From: Vibrio sp. S9_S30
GTDB lineage: Bacteria; Pseudomonadota; Gammaproteobacteria; Enterobacterales; Vibrionaceae
DNA: 64,000 nt
NCBI RefSeq assembly: GCF_014694455.1
Contig: NZ_JAAUWT010000013.1
Location: 1-64,000 of the forward strand
Reading direction: 5' to 3'
Position 1 is the stretch's first letter. The number at the start of each line of letters is the position of its first letter. The position numbers and the translations under genes were made by a program. Under the pieces are notes generated by a model. That model was not told where the DNA came from, searched no databases, and worked only from the letters and a program-made list of their open reading frames with translations. Of this stretch, positions 26,427-34,895 are shown piece by piece.

Positions 26427-28013
26427 TTATAGTTGCGTTAACTTAGTGTGAAGTGCTTTGATTTTATCGCGCTCAATGCTGCTCGCATTTCTGGCAACGT
26501 TTAGCGTATGCTCGATGACACTAATGAGAGCGAGTACCTTCTTATCATTGATATTCTTCATGTTCACAATGATGGGTTTTAAATCTGTTGTCGCACTATC
26601 TGAATAACGGATATCACCCGTTAATTGAGCCAGAGATATCAAGAAATTCCAATGGGCATAATGAACCGTTTCATATTTCTTGTATCCCCAGTCGTCATAG
26701 AGGTAATCGAAATCAAAGTTAAACAAGTTCTCAATGCCTTCCACACCGGTCTCTTGGGCTAGCTGAAGAAGTTTGTCGAAATTAGGCTTTACGTTAACAG
26801 AATCGTGTAACACGGTCTCGCTCACCAAAGTGTACTCTAGACCAGCAACATCAAACTCTGCTGGCACATAGCCAGCGGTAAAGAAGTCCGAGACATACAC
26901 AGAATTAGCGATAATATCCCAGATAACAGACAGCTCAGCCTCAACCTGATGATTCATATCATTACTATTGCGTAATAATGCGTTCAGAGATTGTCTTTCC
27001 ACAATGAGGCTATTGGCTTCTGCTACCAATACGTCGGCTAGCTTCTCTAACTCACCGATGTAATCGCTACCGCCTGTAATATCGAGGTTCACTCTCCAAT
27101 ACGGTTCATTCAAATCTTGGCTATTGACCACGGCAAACCTTACTGGGCTCGCAGCACATCGCTTCATGAACGTATCGAGCAGTTTCGGTTCAAATCCACC
27201 GATGCCTGAATTTGATGCAACACCGATTTGAGACAATTGCGCATCTTTATATAACAGCGGAATTGTCACTGATGGCACAGTTGAGTTATCGACACAGCTC
27301 ATTTCATAGTAGGTGGACGGTTTCACCTCCGAACTGAATTGTCCAGACCACTTGTGATTCACTTCCGTCAGGAGCGGCGACAAGTTCGTCACCTCGGCAG
27401 GAATAAACGTCGTGATATCGCCGACTTGAACCGGTACCAATCCTAGGCTTTTAGAAATACGGTTTTTCTTAATAACTTCTTTTAATTCACTTTGATAATG
27501 CGCTTTTGGTACCTTGTAATTTAGATCCGCTTGAAAAGGCGTGACCACTAAATTGTTGCTCACACAGGTTTCAACGTCACCAGAGACACGGCAGTGAGCG
27601 TTTCTGTGGTAATACGTCGCTTTTTCAAATTGGTAAGGCCCACTTTCACACGTGACCACGTTAGCAAACTTTCCAATTTGACCATTGAAAGATTCATAAA
27701 CAGCGGAACAGTTTTGAAGCTTTTTGCTCACAGAAAATGTGGCACTGCTTTGCCTAACACTGAGATCCCCGGCTAACTCTAGACCTTCTGGATACAACAC
27801 AACGGAAGTTTGGCTTGAAGACAACGTTTTACGCTGGGTAGGTAACGTATTGCCACTGACCCAATCCTCCAAGCTACAAGACCACTGGGCATGAGCCGGA
27901 TATTCATTGGAAGCGAGAGAACAGGTATTGGCCGTACTGGTGAAAGAGACGGCTGAAAGCACCGCACCGACGGCAAGGTAACCGACACCAAGGCATATGT
28001 TAGATAGTTTCAT
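26427..28013 (-). CDS. secreted cysteine-rich protein of unknown function
   Basis: A 528-aa precursor with a signal peptide (hydrophobic to about 28, cleavage near TSTA). The first 300 residues hold about ten cysteines in a beta-rich region (TCSLASNEYPAHAQWSCSLE; AHCRVSGDVETCV), suggesting periplasmic disulfides. The last 230 residues lack cysteine and look helical (LLRNSNDMNHQVEAELSVIW; SIERDKIKALHTKLTQ). No domain was recognised. It starts nine bases after the 103-aa gene stop and shares its transcript. Confidence 0.5.
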   Translation of the reverse strand: MKLSNICLGVGYLAVGAVLSAVSFTSTANTCSLASNEYPAHAQWSCSLEDWVSGNTLPTQRKTLSSSQTSVVLYPEGLELAGDLSVRQSSATFSVSKKLQNCSAVYESFNGQIGKFANVVTCESGPYQFEKATYYHRNAHCRVSGDVETCVSNNLVVTPFQADLNYKVPKAHYQSELKEVIKKNRISKSLGLVPVQVGDITTFIPAEVTNLSPLLTEVNHKWSGQFSSEVKPSTYYEMSCVDNSTVPSVTIPLLYKDAQLSQIGVASNSGIGGFEPKLLDTFMKRCAASPVRFAVVNSQDLNEPYWRVNLDITGGSDYIGELEKLADVLVAEANSLIVERQSLNALLRNSNDMNHQVEAELSVIWDIIANSVYVSDFFTAGYVPAEFDVAGLEYTLVSETVLHDSVNVKPNFDKLLQLAQETGVEGIENLFNFDFDYLYDDWGYKKYETVHYAHWNFLISLAQLTGDIRYSDSATTDLKPIIVNMKNINDKKVLALISVIEHTLNVARNASSIERDKIKALHTKLTQL

Positions 28014-28021
28014 TTCCGAGC

Positions 28022-28333
28022 TTACCCCTTAAGCATTTGATAACTCTGTACGACAGGACTTCCTTGTACGCACTCTTCAGAGACATGGAATTTCACTTTG
28101 GTTTTAGTAAACATGGCAGAAGCCAGTACAGACAATGTTTGCTGCTGGGACACCTCAACCAACACTTGATTCCCAGTGCAGCCGCTTGCTGTATTCACCG
28201 CACTGGGCAGTACGATCTGACAAAAATCACTGTTCATCGAACATTGAATCTTGTGGATATCACTAATATGTGTACTGCCTGCACTCGCCCCCAGTGAAAC
28301 AAAAGCCAATCCAAATACCATTTTGAATGTCAT
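28022..28333 (-). CDS. small secreted four-cysteine protein B
   Basis: A 103-aa precursor with a signal peptide (cleavage near GASAG, about residue 18). The mature ~85 aa carry four cysteines (IQC, FCQI, SGCTG, EEC) and the motif LSVLASAMFTKTKVKFHV. Cysteine spacing and the LxxLxSAMxT motif match the gene immediately upstream, so the two are tandem paralogues. The secreted ~10 kDa beta-type fold with two probable disulfides recalls small B-subunit-like proteins, but no family is claimed. Confidence 0.5.
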   Translation of the reverse strand: MTFKMVFGLAFVSLGASAGSTHISDIHKIQCSMNSDFCQIVLPSAVNTASGCTGNQVLVEVSQQQTLSVLASAMFTKTKVKFHVSEECVQGSPVVQSYQMLKG

Positions 28334-28343
28334 TATGCGGCTC

Positions 28344-28682
28344 CTATTTCTTCGCTGGACGTGAAAGCACGTTGAACGACGCGAGTTCAGGCAAAGAGTG
28401 ATAGCAACCGTCAGTAACCGTCAGCTCAACCTGATGCTGCGTCATCATTGCGGATGACAGCAGTGCTAAAGCAAGTTTTCCTTGGTCACTGCTCGAATCC
28501 CATCCAATTTTGTTGGATGCGCATTCTGAAGAACCAAATTGCTCTTTTGCAATCGTTAACGAACAGCTGTTTGTTGCTTGATCGCACCCTAAACTTTGAA
28601 TAAATACCGAGGGGAGACTTTGCGCAAATGAAGCGTGCCCAAATACAGATAATGTCAGTGCTAGTAATAACTTATGTTTCAT
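28344..28682 (-). CDS. small secreted four-cysteine protein A
   Basis: A 112-aa precursor with a signal peptide ending SFAQ (about residue 21). The mature chain has four cysteines (LGC, SCSL, SEC, DGC) and LALALLSSAMMTQHQVELTV, aligning along its whole length with the 103-aa product encoded ten bases downstream. It is the first gene of the exported cluster, preceded by a TAGG Shine-Dalgarno and a candidate promoter about 110 bases upstream. Function unknown. Confidence 0.5.
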   Translation of the reverse strand: MKHKLLLALTLSVFGHASFAQSLPSVFIQSLGCDQATNSCSLTIAKEQFGSSECASNKIGWDSSSDQGKLALALLSSAMMTQHQVELTVTDGCYHSLPELASFNVLSRPAKK

Positions 28683-28789
28683 TTTCTAACCTACGTACGC
28701 TGTTAACAAACTTCGATGAATGGTCAGTACCTTTCGGTTCACTCAGAAGCTATCTACTGAAAATTAATGAGGCAAATCTCAGCATATTT

Positions 28790-28819
28790 TTATAAATAGA
28801 AAGACGGGAACGGCAACAA
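28790..28819 (-). promoter_or_regulatory. candidate promoter of the secreted cluster
   Basis: Minus-strand TTGTTG (28819-28814) and TTATAA (28795-28790) are 18 bp apart. Upstream, two direct repeats of GCATATTG (minus strand, about 28858-28836) could be regulator sites. Confidence 0.33.
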
Positions 28820-28821
28820 CA

Positions 28822-28849
28822 TTGACATATAAATCAATATGCATAATAA
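28822..28849 (+). promoter_or_regulatory. orphan plus-strand promoter
   Basis: TTGACA (28822-28827) is followed after 16 bp by TAATAA (28844-28849), and a perfect TATAAT lies further on at 28870-28875. No annotated plus-strand gene follows for several kb, so the transcript would cover 28856-29122 only. Confidence 0.45.
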
Positions 28850-28855
28850 CCAATA

Positions 28856-29122
28856 TGCTTATGCTATCTTATAATTCTGGGTGGATGTATTAGGAGAGAG
28901 TGTCAATTCATAAGATTCTGAGGCATATCACTTTTTTCTATCGGTATGTGAAACCCGATATACCCAGTGCTCTCAAGATGTAGGGTTTAGAGCGCATTTT
29001 CTTATTTGCAATATGTCTACTGGAGTTTGTCGGGGGACAAATAGGAGAAAGGAGAAAGCCAGCATTTTACCTGTCTCTTGATCACTGTTTTCAAGCGAAG
29101 AGAAAGGAAAACGCTGGCTTTT
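28856..29122 (+). ncRNA. possible orphan small transcript with 27-aa ORF
   Basis: This gene-free stretch between the secreted cluster and xds has, on the plus strand, a consensus-like promoter, a short frame (GTG at 28900, SD AGGAG three bases earlier, TAG at 28981-28983, 27 aa), local stems (ATCGG/CCGAT near 28940-28960) and a long terminal hairpin at 29055-29121. It could be a small RNA, a mini-protein message, or a fortuitous arrangement. No known RNA family was recognised. Confidence 0.28.
29055..29121. terminator. long imperfect hairpin beyond xds
   Basis: AAAGCCAGC with ATTTT pairs with AAAAC and GCTGGCTTT, and an inner CCTGTCTCTT pairs imperfectly with AAGAGAAAGG. It can fold on either strand, has TTTT on the plus strand, and may also close the xds transcript. 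Confidence 0.5.
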
Positions 29123-29150
29123 GAATGTCACGCTTGTTGAGTTCGACGAT

Positions 29151-31757
29151 CTATCGGCGACGACGCCACATACCTAGACCGAATAAAGCCAATACCCCTG
29201 CAAACCCAACCGATGCGCCACGCATGTTGAGATCCAATACCGCAGGGTCGTGATCCGAAGAACGGAAGTGATCTTGGTACTTAGGCAAGTCACCTTTGTA
29301 CTCATCGTTATAGTCAAACAATGTCGACTCACCACCGTTAATGTGCCAATCCGTTGCATCAACAACTTTCTTCTTCAAGCTCGGACTGATCAACAAATGG
29401 TCCAATGCCCCAACCTCGTCATTGAATGAATAGCTCCAACTGTTCGGATGCTTCATCTCAACAGCATTAATGTAACCGTAATGGTGGTTGATCACCGCAC
29501 CGCTGTCGCCAAACTGCTCATTGTCGCCTACGAAGGTGTTACGTGCGCCCTTGATCACTTTGCCGTACTTCTCTTGAGAGTAATCCGTTAATACAAGCAA
29601 TGGATCCTCTTTACCATAGGCATTGAGATCGCCAAGAATGACTTTGTGACCTTTAATATTGTCCAACGCATCGCCCAATGCCACCGCTGCCGCCACTCGG
29701 AACGCTTCACAAGAGCCTTGCTTGTCGGGATCTGCACCGCCTTGACCACCTTGATCCACAGGGGCAGCATCTTCCCAACATGTCGACCCTTTCGATTTAA
29801 AGTGGTTCACCGCAACGGTGATCTCATGCTTGGTGCCTTTCACTTTAAACGTTGGCGCTAAGCTATCGCGTTGGTAGTTCTTACCATCTTCAATCACTTT
29901 TCCGCTGTCATCCAATACTTCTGGCGCGACTTGACGCGGCATTGGAATTACACGGGTTTTCTTCAGCTTGACTATTGAACCGCGATAAATCACACCAGTT
30001 GTAATGGCATCGGTGCCTACTGAGTCCATTTCATCTGTTACGCCATCGGCATTTGAATCCACGGAAACAAACTGGTATCGCTTGTGTTTTTTGTCGATGT
30101 TTTCATTCAGTTTATCGACAAGCTGACGAATCGCGGCACCTTGACCAAAGCCGTTATTTTCGATTTCCATTAACCCGATAATATCGGCATCCAACCGCAA
30201 TATGGCATTCACGATTTTGGCTTCTTGAACATCAAATTCCCCTTGGTTGCTCGCACCACGGTTATTCCCATGCTGGTTCGCATCACCACCAAATGGCGAA
30301 TTGAAATAGTTCAGAACGTTAAACGTTGCAATACGCAAGTCGCCACCACGTTCAAGAGAAGGCTTCTCGGTGCGTGGGTTGTTATGAACAAAATTATTAC
30401 TGGTCAGCGAATTGGTGGCGATTAAACGGTAATCACCATAGCTATAGGCAATCACCCCCTCAAGGTTGACAACAGTATCGTCAATACGAATGTAATCTTC
30501 CGTTGAACCGTCTTGATCTGCATCGGTGCGACCAAAATCTGGGTAGTATGGGATCACGCCGTTAGGGGCTTTGGCATCGGATTCAACGTACAAGCGACGT
30601 TGCGCATTCTCTTCCGATTGTGCTTTCGCGCCATCGGATCCCGCCGCGTTACTTTGGTTTGGCTGAGTATTTGGACGCCCCTGAGCCAACACCATATTGT
30701 TTCGGCGAGCCGCATAGTCAAACCCAAAGGTACGCGTTACACGCATGTCGAGCGCTTGGGAGGTTTTCACCAACATGCCTTCGTAACGTTCAAGAGTGGC
30801 GTCAAAATTGGCGTCGCTATCTGCAATTTGGATTTCTGTCGCACTCGGCACAGGAGCATCATCTTGCTTAACGTAGTTCCCATCTTCAACCTTAAGCTGC
30901 GTGTGATCGTAGAATTCTTGAACCTTGCCTCGGGCACAAACCACATCACCAGGTTGCAGCTCGATACTGCTTTCCCCCGTGTGAACGAACAAACCTTCTG
31001 ATGTGTTTGGGTTGTTGTCGTTTGACTCGGCTTGTAAATAAAAGCCTTTCGTGAGCCCTGTCGTCACCGCACTCACAACACCGCGAACGAAGTATTCATC
31101 ATCAGTGATGTATGGGTAACCGCTAATGAATGGCGACGTTGCCCCTTCTCCTTGGATTTCTTGAATAGCCGTGAAGCTTGGTGCTTGGCCCTCAATGGTG
31201 CAGTTAAAGGCGACTGGCGATGTATCACCATCCAACTCACCTAAACCATCAATGTTGTCTTTACCCAGCACTGTCCATTGACTGGCTTGATAGGTTGATG
31301 ATGGTGTCAAGCTGTCGGCGTTACGAACCAGCGTCTTGTCTTTCGCAAAGTCCACGTCCCCCATCACACCAATAATGTCATGCACTGAATCGTCTGAGTT
31401 GAGCAACGCGATAGGGTCGTCACCGTTGAAGTTGACCACACTTCCATCGTTTTCATCGGTTACGGCTTGTATAGCCGCATTGGCGCTGGGGTGAGAAATC
31501 ACCAAAACGTCCTTGGCTGCGATGGTTTTCCCATCTAGCGACCGTTTTTGAGTCCATGTCCCTCCGCCATTCGTCGATTTGGCGAGCTGAAAACCATCTA
31601 GGCTGACCATGGCATCGCTGGTGTTAGCAATCTCGATAGCTTTGTTAAAGCTACCACCTTCAACATACTGGGAGAGCACAATATCCGCAGCTGCAGGCGC
31701 AGAAACAGCCCCGCTGACAGCAAGCGCGAGTAATGTCCGTGTTAATTTGGTTTCCAT
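29151..31757 (-). CDS. xds: extracellular nuclease Xds (ExeM/NucH family)
   Basis: An 868-aa secreted endonuclease. It has a signal peptide (cleavage near PAAA, residue 24), a lamin-tail-like domain (about 25-140), an OB-fold region (about 200-300), and an endonuclease/exonuclease/phosphatase domain from about 475 (RIATFNVLNYF; IGLMEIENNG; VNHFKSKGS; ILGDLNAYGKEDP; SSDHDPAVLDL). The last 20 residues form one transmembrane helix plus an arginine cluster (LALFGLGMWRRRR) with a glycine-containing lead-in, a GlyGly-CTERM-like rhombosortase signal. In V. cholerae, Xds degrades DNA in the medium, escapes neutrophil traps and supplies phosphate under PhoB. Here 31758-32097 shows only a leader hairpin and no convincing Pho box. 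Confidence 0.9.
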   Translation of the reverse strand: METKLTRTLLALAVSGAVSAPAAADIVLSQYVEGGSFNKAIEIANTSDAMVSLDGFQLAKSTNGGGTWTQKRSLDGKTIAAKDVLVISHPSANAAIQAVTDENDGSVVNFNGDDPIALLNSDDSVHDIIGVMGDVDFAKDKTLVRNADSLTPSSTYQASQWTVLGKDNIDGLGELDGDTSPVAFNCTIEGQAPSFTAIQEIQGEGATSPFISGYPYITDDEYFVRGVVSAVTTGLTKGFYLQAESNDNNPNTSEGLFVHTGESSIELQPGDVVCARGKVQEFYDHTQLKVEDGNYVKQDDAPVPSATEIQIADSDANFDATLERYEGMLVKTSQALDMRVTRTFGFDYAARRNNMVLAQGRPNTQPNQSNAAGSDGAKAQSEENAQRRLYVESDAKAPNGVIPYYPDFGRTDADQDGSTEDYIRIDDTVVNLEGVIAYSYGDYRLIATNSLTSNNFVHNNPRTEKPSLERGGDLRIATFNVLNYFNSPFGGDANQHGNNRGASNQGEFDVQEAKIVNAILRLDADIIGLMEIENNGFGQGAAIRQLVDKLNENIDKKHKRYQFVSVDSNADGVTDEMDSVGTDAITTGVIYRGSIVKLKKTRVIPMPRQVAPEVLDDSGKVIEDGKNYQRDSLAPTFKVKGTKHEITVAVNHFKSKGSTCWEDAAPVDQGGQGGADPDKQGSCEAFRVAAAVALGDALDNIKGHKVILGDLNAYGKEDPLLVLTDYSQEKYGKVIKGARNTFVGDNEQFGDSGAVINHHYGYINAVEMKHPNSWSYSFNDEVGALDHLLISPSLKKKVVDATDWHINGGESTLFDYNDEYKGDLPKYQDHFRSSDHDPAVLDLNMRGASVGFAGVLALFGLGMWRRRR

Positions 31758-32053
31758 TGTCCACCTCTTGTCACTAAGAATGTGTCGACCGCTTTCATCC
31801 GTAGCGGTTCTCTATCACAAATTTGGAATGTCACCAGTTTAGGTAACGTGCGAAGTGTTCACTTTTTATGTAACTGACAAAAGTATTCACACACCCATTC
31901 GAGAGATAAATCGCATTGTTAGAGTAAAGACTTGAATCGAAACCCAAGTTTCAACAGAAACAGTAACTAGGAAATATGACAAGAAACGGAATGATTGATG
32001 AAGGTTATGTGTGAGCGATGGAAAGGATCAGAATTGGGAGAGCAGGAAACAAA

Positions 32054-32079
32054 AAGCCCCCAGAAATCTCTGAGGGCTT
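32054..32079 (-). terminator. terminator after trpS
   Basis: AAGCCC-c-CAGA and TCTG-a-GGGCTT form a stem with one mismatch and a four-base loop, with a T run on the minus strand. Within 31758-32097 there is no other recognisable feature except an ACCGCT/AGCGGT leader hairpin near 31789-31808. Confidence 0.7.
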
Positions 32080-32097
32080 GATTCAATATACGAGTAT

Positions 32098-33222
32098 CTA
32101 TTTCAACTTTATGTCATCAACATTCAGATGAGCAGAAGTAATTTCTATGGGATCCATATCATCGATAAGATCTTGAGCACACGGTCTTTCTGTCAGTAAT
32201 ACCTTAGACGGTCTCGGTACAAAACCAACCGCTTCATACACTTTCTTCAATGTAACAGCGGCCCGCTCAGAAGCTTTTTCTGCCCCTTGTTGCATGACAC
32301 TGTCCATGTAGGCACGATCTTCTCGAATGCGTCGGTATTCCGATTGAATCGGATCAAGCATGGCAACCAAAGCTTCGCCTACATCCTTCTTAAACGGACC
32401 GTACATTTCGACGCCTTGGTACTTAGCTTCAATTTCCTCGAAGCTCATGCCCGTTGCTGCCGAATACAGCCCCATCAAGTTAGAGATACCCGCTTTCGAA
32501 TCCCAATCATGAGCAATACGCGGCGGGGTTTCGGCATCCGTTTGCGCCTTGTTGATTTTCTTCAAGATGGATTTTGGCTCTTCCAACAACGTGATAACGT
32601 TCTTACGGTTATCGTCCGATTTGGACATTTTCTTCGTCGCATCTTGCAGGCTCATAACACGCGCGTTCACGGTAGGAATATACGGTTCAGGCACTTGGAA
32701 GATAGGAGCTTCAGGGCTGTAGATATTGTTAAAACGCGTCGCAATATCACGCGCCAATTCAAGGTGTTGCTTTTGATCATTCCCCACTGGAACTTGGTGC
32801 GCACCATAGAGAAGAATATCTGCCGCCATCAATACTGGGTAGCCGAACAAACCCGCATTCACGTCATTGGCGTAACGCTGAGATTTGTCCTTGAACTGAG
32901 TCATGCGGCTCAGCTCCCCCATTTGCGTATAACAATTAAGAAGCCAACCCAATTGAGCATGCTCAGGTACGTGTGACTGAACGAATAGCGTGCTCTTCTT
33001 CGGATCAACACCAACAGCCAGACAGATCGCCAATGCGTCAAGCGTCGCTTCATGTAACGCTTTCGGATCCTGACGAACCGTAATCGCATGAAGATCAACC
33101 ACACAGTACTGACAATCGTAATCGTCTTGCATTTGTTGCCATTGACGTAGAGCACCCAAATAGTTACCGATACTTAGTTCACCTGACGGTTGAACACCAC
33201 TCAATACAATGGGTTTGCTCAT
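32098..33222 (-). CDS. trpS: tryptophanyl-tRNA synthetase, extended C-terminus
   Basis: A class I synthetase charging tRNA-Trp. HIGH-type motif GELSIGNYLGAL and KMSKS are present, and the body matches vibrio TrpS. ATG at 33222 (MSKPIVLSG) has an AAGGAA Shine-Dalgarno and is preferred over one seven codons upstream. The chain is 374 aa, whereas vibrio TrpS usually ends about 338 at a sequence like AVGFVARP. Here AVGFVPRP is followed by 36 extra residues. A TAA at 32206-32204 lies two bases out of frame right after that point, suggesting a small insertion displaced the stop. Confidence 0.93.
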   Translation of the reverse strand: MSKPIVLSGVQPSGELSIGNYLGALRQWQQMQDDYDCQYCVVDLHAITVRQDPKALHEATLDALAICLAVGVDPKKSTLFVQSHVPEHAQLGWLLNCYTQMGELSRMTQFKDKSQRYANDVNAGLFGYPVLMAADILLYGAHQVPVGNDQKQHLELARDIATRFNNIYSPEAPIFQVPEPYIPTVNARVMSLQDATKKMSKSDDNRKNVITLLEEPKSILKKINKAQTDAETPPRIAHDWDSKAGISNLMGLYSAATGMSFEEIEAKYQGVEMYGPFKKDVGEALVAMLDPIQSEYRRIREDRAYMDSVMQQGAEKASERAAVTLKKVYEAVGFVPRPSKVLLTERPCAQDLIDDMDPIEITSAHLNVDDIKLK

Positions 33223-33349
33223 GGGGATGGTTTCCTTGCTCATTTCAAATAGGTCTAAATTAATAAACGCACGCCCTTATGCGAAAAGGCATGCGTCTAT
33301 GCAGTGTACTCATTGACAAGTATTTTACTAGTGCAAACTGAGTATTTCG

Positions 33350-34042
33350 TTACGAATACTCGGCGACTGGCACAATATTCAAAATTTCAGCAATATTGTC
33401 TGCAACGAAATCGGGATTCGCCTCTGAAATAGGCTCGCCATGATTGTAGCCGTACGTCAACGCAAACGAATGACACCCTGCATTTTGAGCGGCAAGAATG
33501 TCATTTTTTGAGTCACCGACCATCAACATTTCTTCGGCTTTAACATCGTGTTTTTGTAGCAACCAATTGAGTGCCACTGGATCGGGCTTTTTCTCTGGGA
33601 AGGCATCGCCGCCTAAAACATCGGAAAACAGCTCAGACAATTGATGTTGCTCTAGTACTTCGGGGACAAATTTAGACGGCTTGTTTGTCACAAGCGCCAA
33701 CGTGTATCCTGCCGCTTTGAGCGTGACTAAAGTATCACGTACATTCGTGTACAAGTGGCTTAGCTTGTGACCACCTTTCTCGTAGTAATCATCAAACTTG
33801 CTGCGTGCTTCCTGAATGATTTCTGGCGACAAATTTGGGTCGATTTGGATACTTTGAGAAAGGGCGCGAGAAATCAAAACATCCGCACCGTTTCCAACCC
33901 AATCTCTCACTTGTTCTTCATTCACTGAAGCAAACCCCAGTGCTTGCACCGCTAGATCCGCCGCCACTGCCAAATCTGGAACGCTGTCTAGCAATGTTCC
34001 ATCTAAATCAAACGCAATAAGCTTGATTCCATTTAAAGACAT
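33350..34042 (-). CDS. gph: phosphoglycolate phosphatase
   Basis: A HAD-superfamily phosphatase with the nucleophile motif FDLDGTLLDS at the N-terminus, motif II in LVTNKPSK and the acidic motif MVGDSKND. It recycles 2-phosphoglycolate from DNA repair and sits in the conserved dam-rpe-gph-trpS order. The frame stays open upstream to 34120, but the family N-terminus (MSLNGIKLIAFDLDG) begins at 34042 and the upstream part is an A/T-rich repeat, so 34042 is the start. Confidence 0.92.
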   Translation of the reverse strand: MSLNGIKLIAFDLDGTLLDSVPDLAVAADLAVQALGFASVNEEQVRDWVGNGADVLISRALSQSIQIDPNLSPEIIQEARSKFDDYYEKGGHKLSHLYTNVRDTLVTLKAAGYTLALVTNKPSKFVPEVLEQHQLSELFSDVLGGDAFPEKKPDPVALNWLLQKHDVKAEEMLMVGDSKNDILAAQNAGCHSFALTYGYNHGEPISEANPDFVADNIAEILNIVPVAEYS

Positions 34043-34043
34043 A

Positions 34044-34094
34044 TTCTTGTTCTCAAAAAATCTTGCTTTCAAAAAGTTCTTGTTTTCAAAAAAA
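34044..34094 (-). repeat. three 16-18-bp imperfect direct repeats before gph
   Basis: On the minus strand TTTTTTGAAAACAAGAA-like units occur three times head to tail, ending two bases before the gph start. The last unit supplies the GAGAACAAGAA segment in place of a normal Shine-Dalgarno. Confidence 0.6.
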
Positions 34095-34142
34095 TGAGGC
34101 AGCGCCCAAGCACTGCACATTCACCTTAAAAATAAGGACCGC

Positions 34143-34817
34143 TTAGCGGTTCACTTTCGCCAGTTCGCCACGCATTTCGTCAATCACCGCTTTATAATCT
34201 GGCTGATTGAAAATCGCACTACCGGCCACAAACATATCAGCGCCCGCTTCGGCTATTTCGCGAATGTTTTCAACTTTCACACCACCATCGATTTCCAAAC
34301 GGATGTCACGTCCAGAAGCATCAATACGTTTGCGTACTTCACGTAACTTATCCAGCGTATTAGGAATGAAAGATTGTCCACCAAAACCTGGGTTAACGGA
34401 CATCAGCAAGATCATGTCAATTTTGTCCATGATGTAGTCAAGGTGATGAAGAGGGGTTGCAGGGTTAAAGACCACTCCCGCTTTACAGCCGTGTTCTTTG
34501 ATCAACTGTAACGTACGATCAATGTGTTCAGACGCTTCAACGTGGAAAGTGATCATAGAAGCCCCCGCCTTAGCAAATTCAGGAACAAGGCTATCAACGG
34601 GTTTCACCATAAGATGAACATCAATCGGTGCCGTAATACCGTAATCGCGAAGCGCTTTACAAATGGGCGCACCAAACGTGAGGTTAGGTACATAATGGTT
34701 ATCCATTACGTCGAAATGCACCACATCCGCACCAGCGGCAAGCACGTTTTCTACGTCTTCGCCTAAACGCGCAAAATCCGCAGAAAGGATGGATGGGGCG
34801 ATGAGAAAGTCTGTCAT
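34143..34817 (-). CDS. rpe: ribulose-phosphate 3-epimerase
   Basis: A TIM-barrel epimerase of the pentose phosphate pathway. Catalytic and metal-site motifs HFDVMDNHYVPNLTFG, VHLMV, MSVNPGFGGQSF and EIDGGV are intact. ATG at 34817 has a GAGGTCAGG Shine-Dalgarno; the frame extends only to a TTG upstream. It lies between dam and gph. Confidence 0.95.
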   Translation of the reverse strand: MTDFLIAPSILSADFARLGEDVENVLAAGADVVHFDVMDNHYVPNLTFGAPICKALRDYGITAPIDVHLMVKPVDSLVPEFAKAGASMITFHVEASEHIDRTLQLIKEHGCKAGVVFNPATPLHHLDYIMDKIDMILLMSVNPGFGGQSFIPNTLDKLREVRKRIDASGRDIRLEIDGGVKVENIREIAEAGADMFVAGSAIFNQPDYKAVIDEMRGELAKVNR

Positions 34818-34895
34818 ACCTGACCTCAATATTGGAAATTCGAGTAACTATTGCTCGCAATTCTACCCAACAGTGAGGAGAGATCCCAGAGTTTA

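Noticed and set aside
31840..31890. Pho box upstream of xds
   Set aside because: One TTGTCA-like half-site only; no second repeat at 11-bp spacing.
34043..34120. N-terminal extension of Gph
   Set aside because: It is translated A/T repeat sequence (FFENKN-type), absent from the family.
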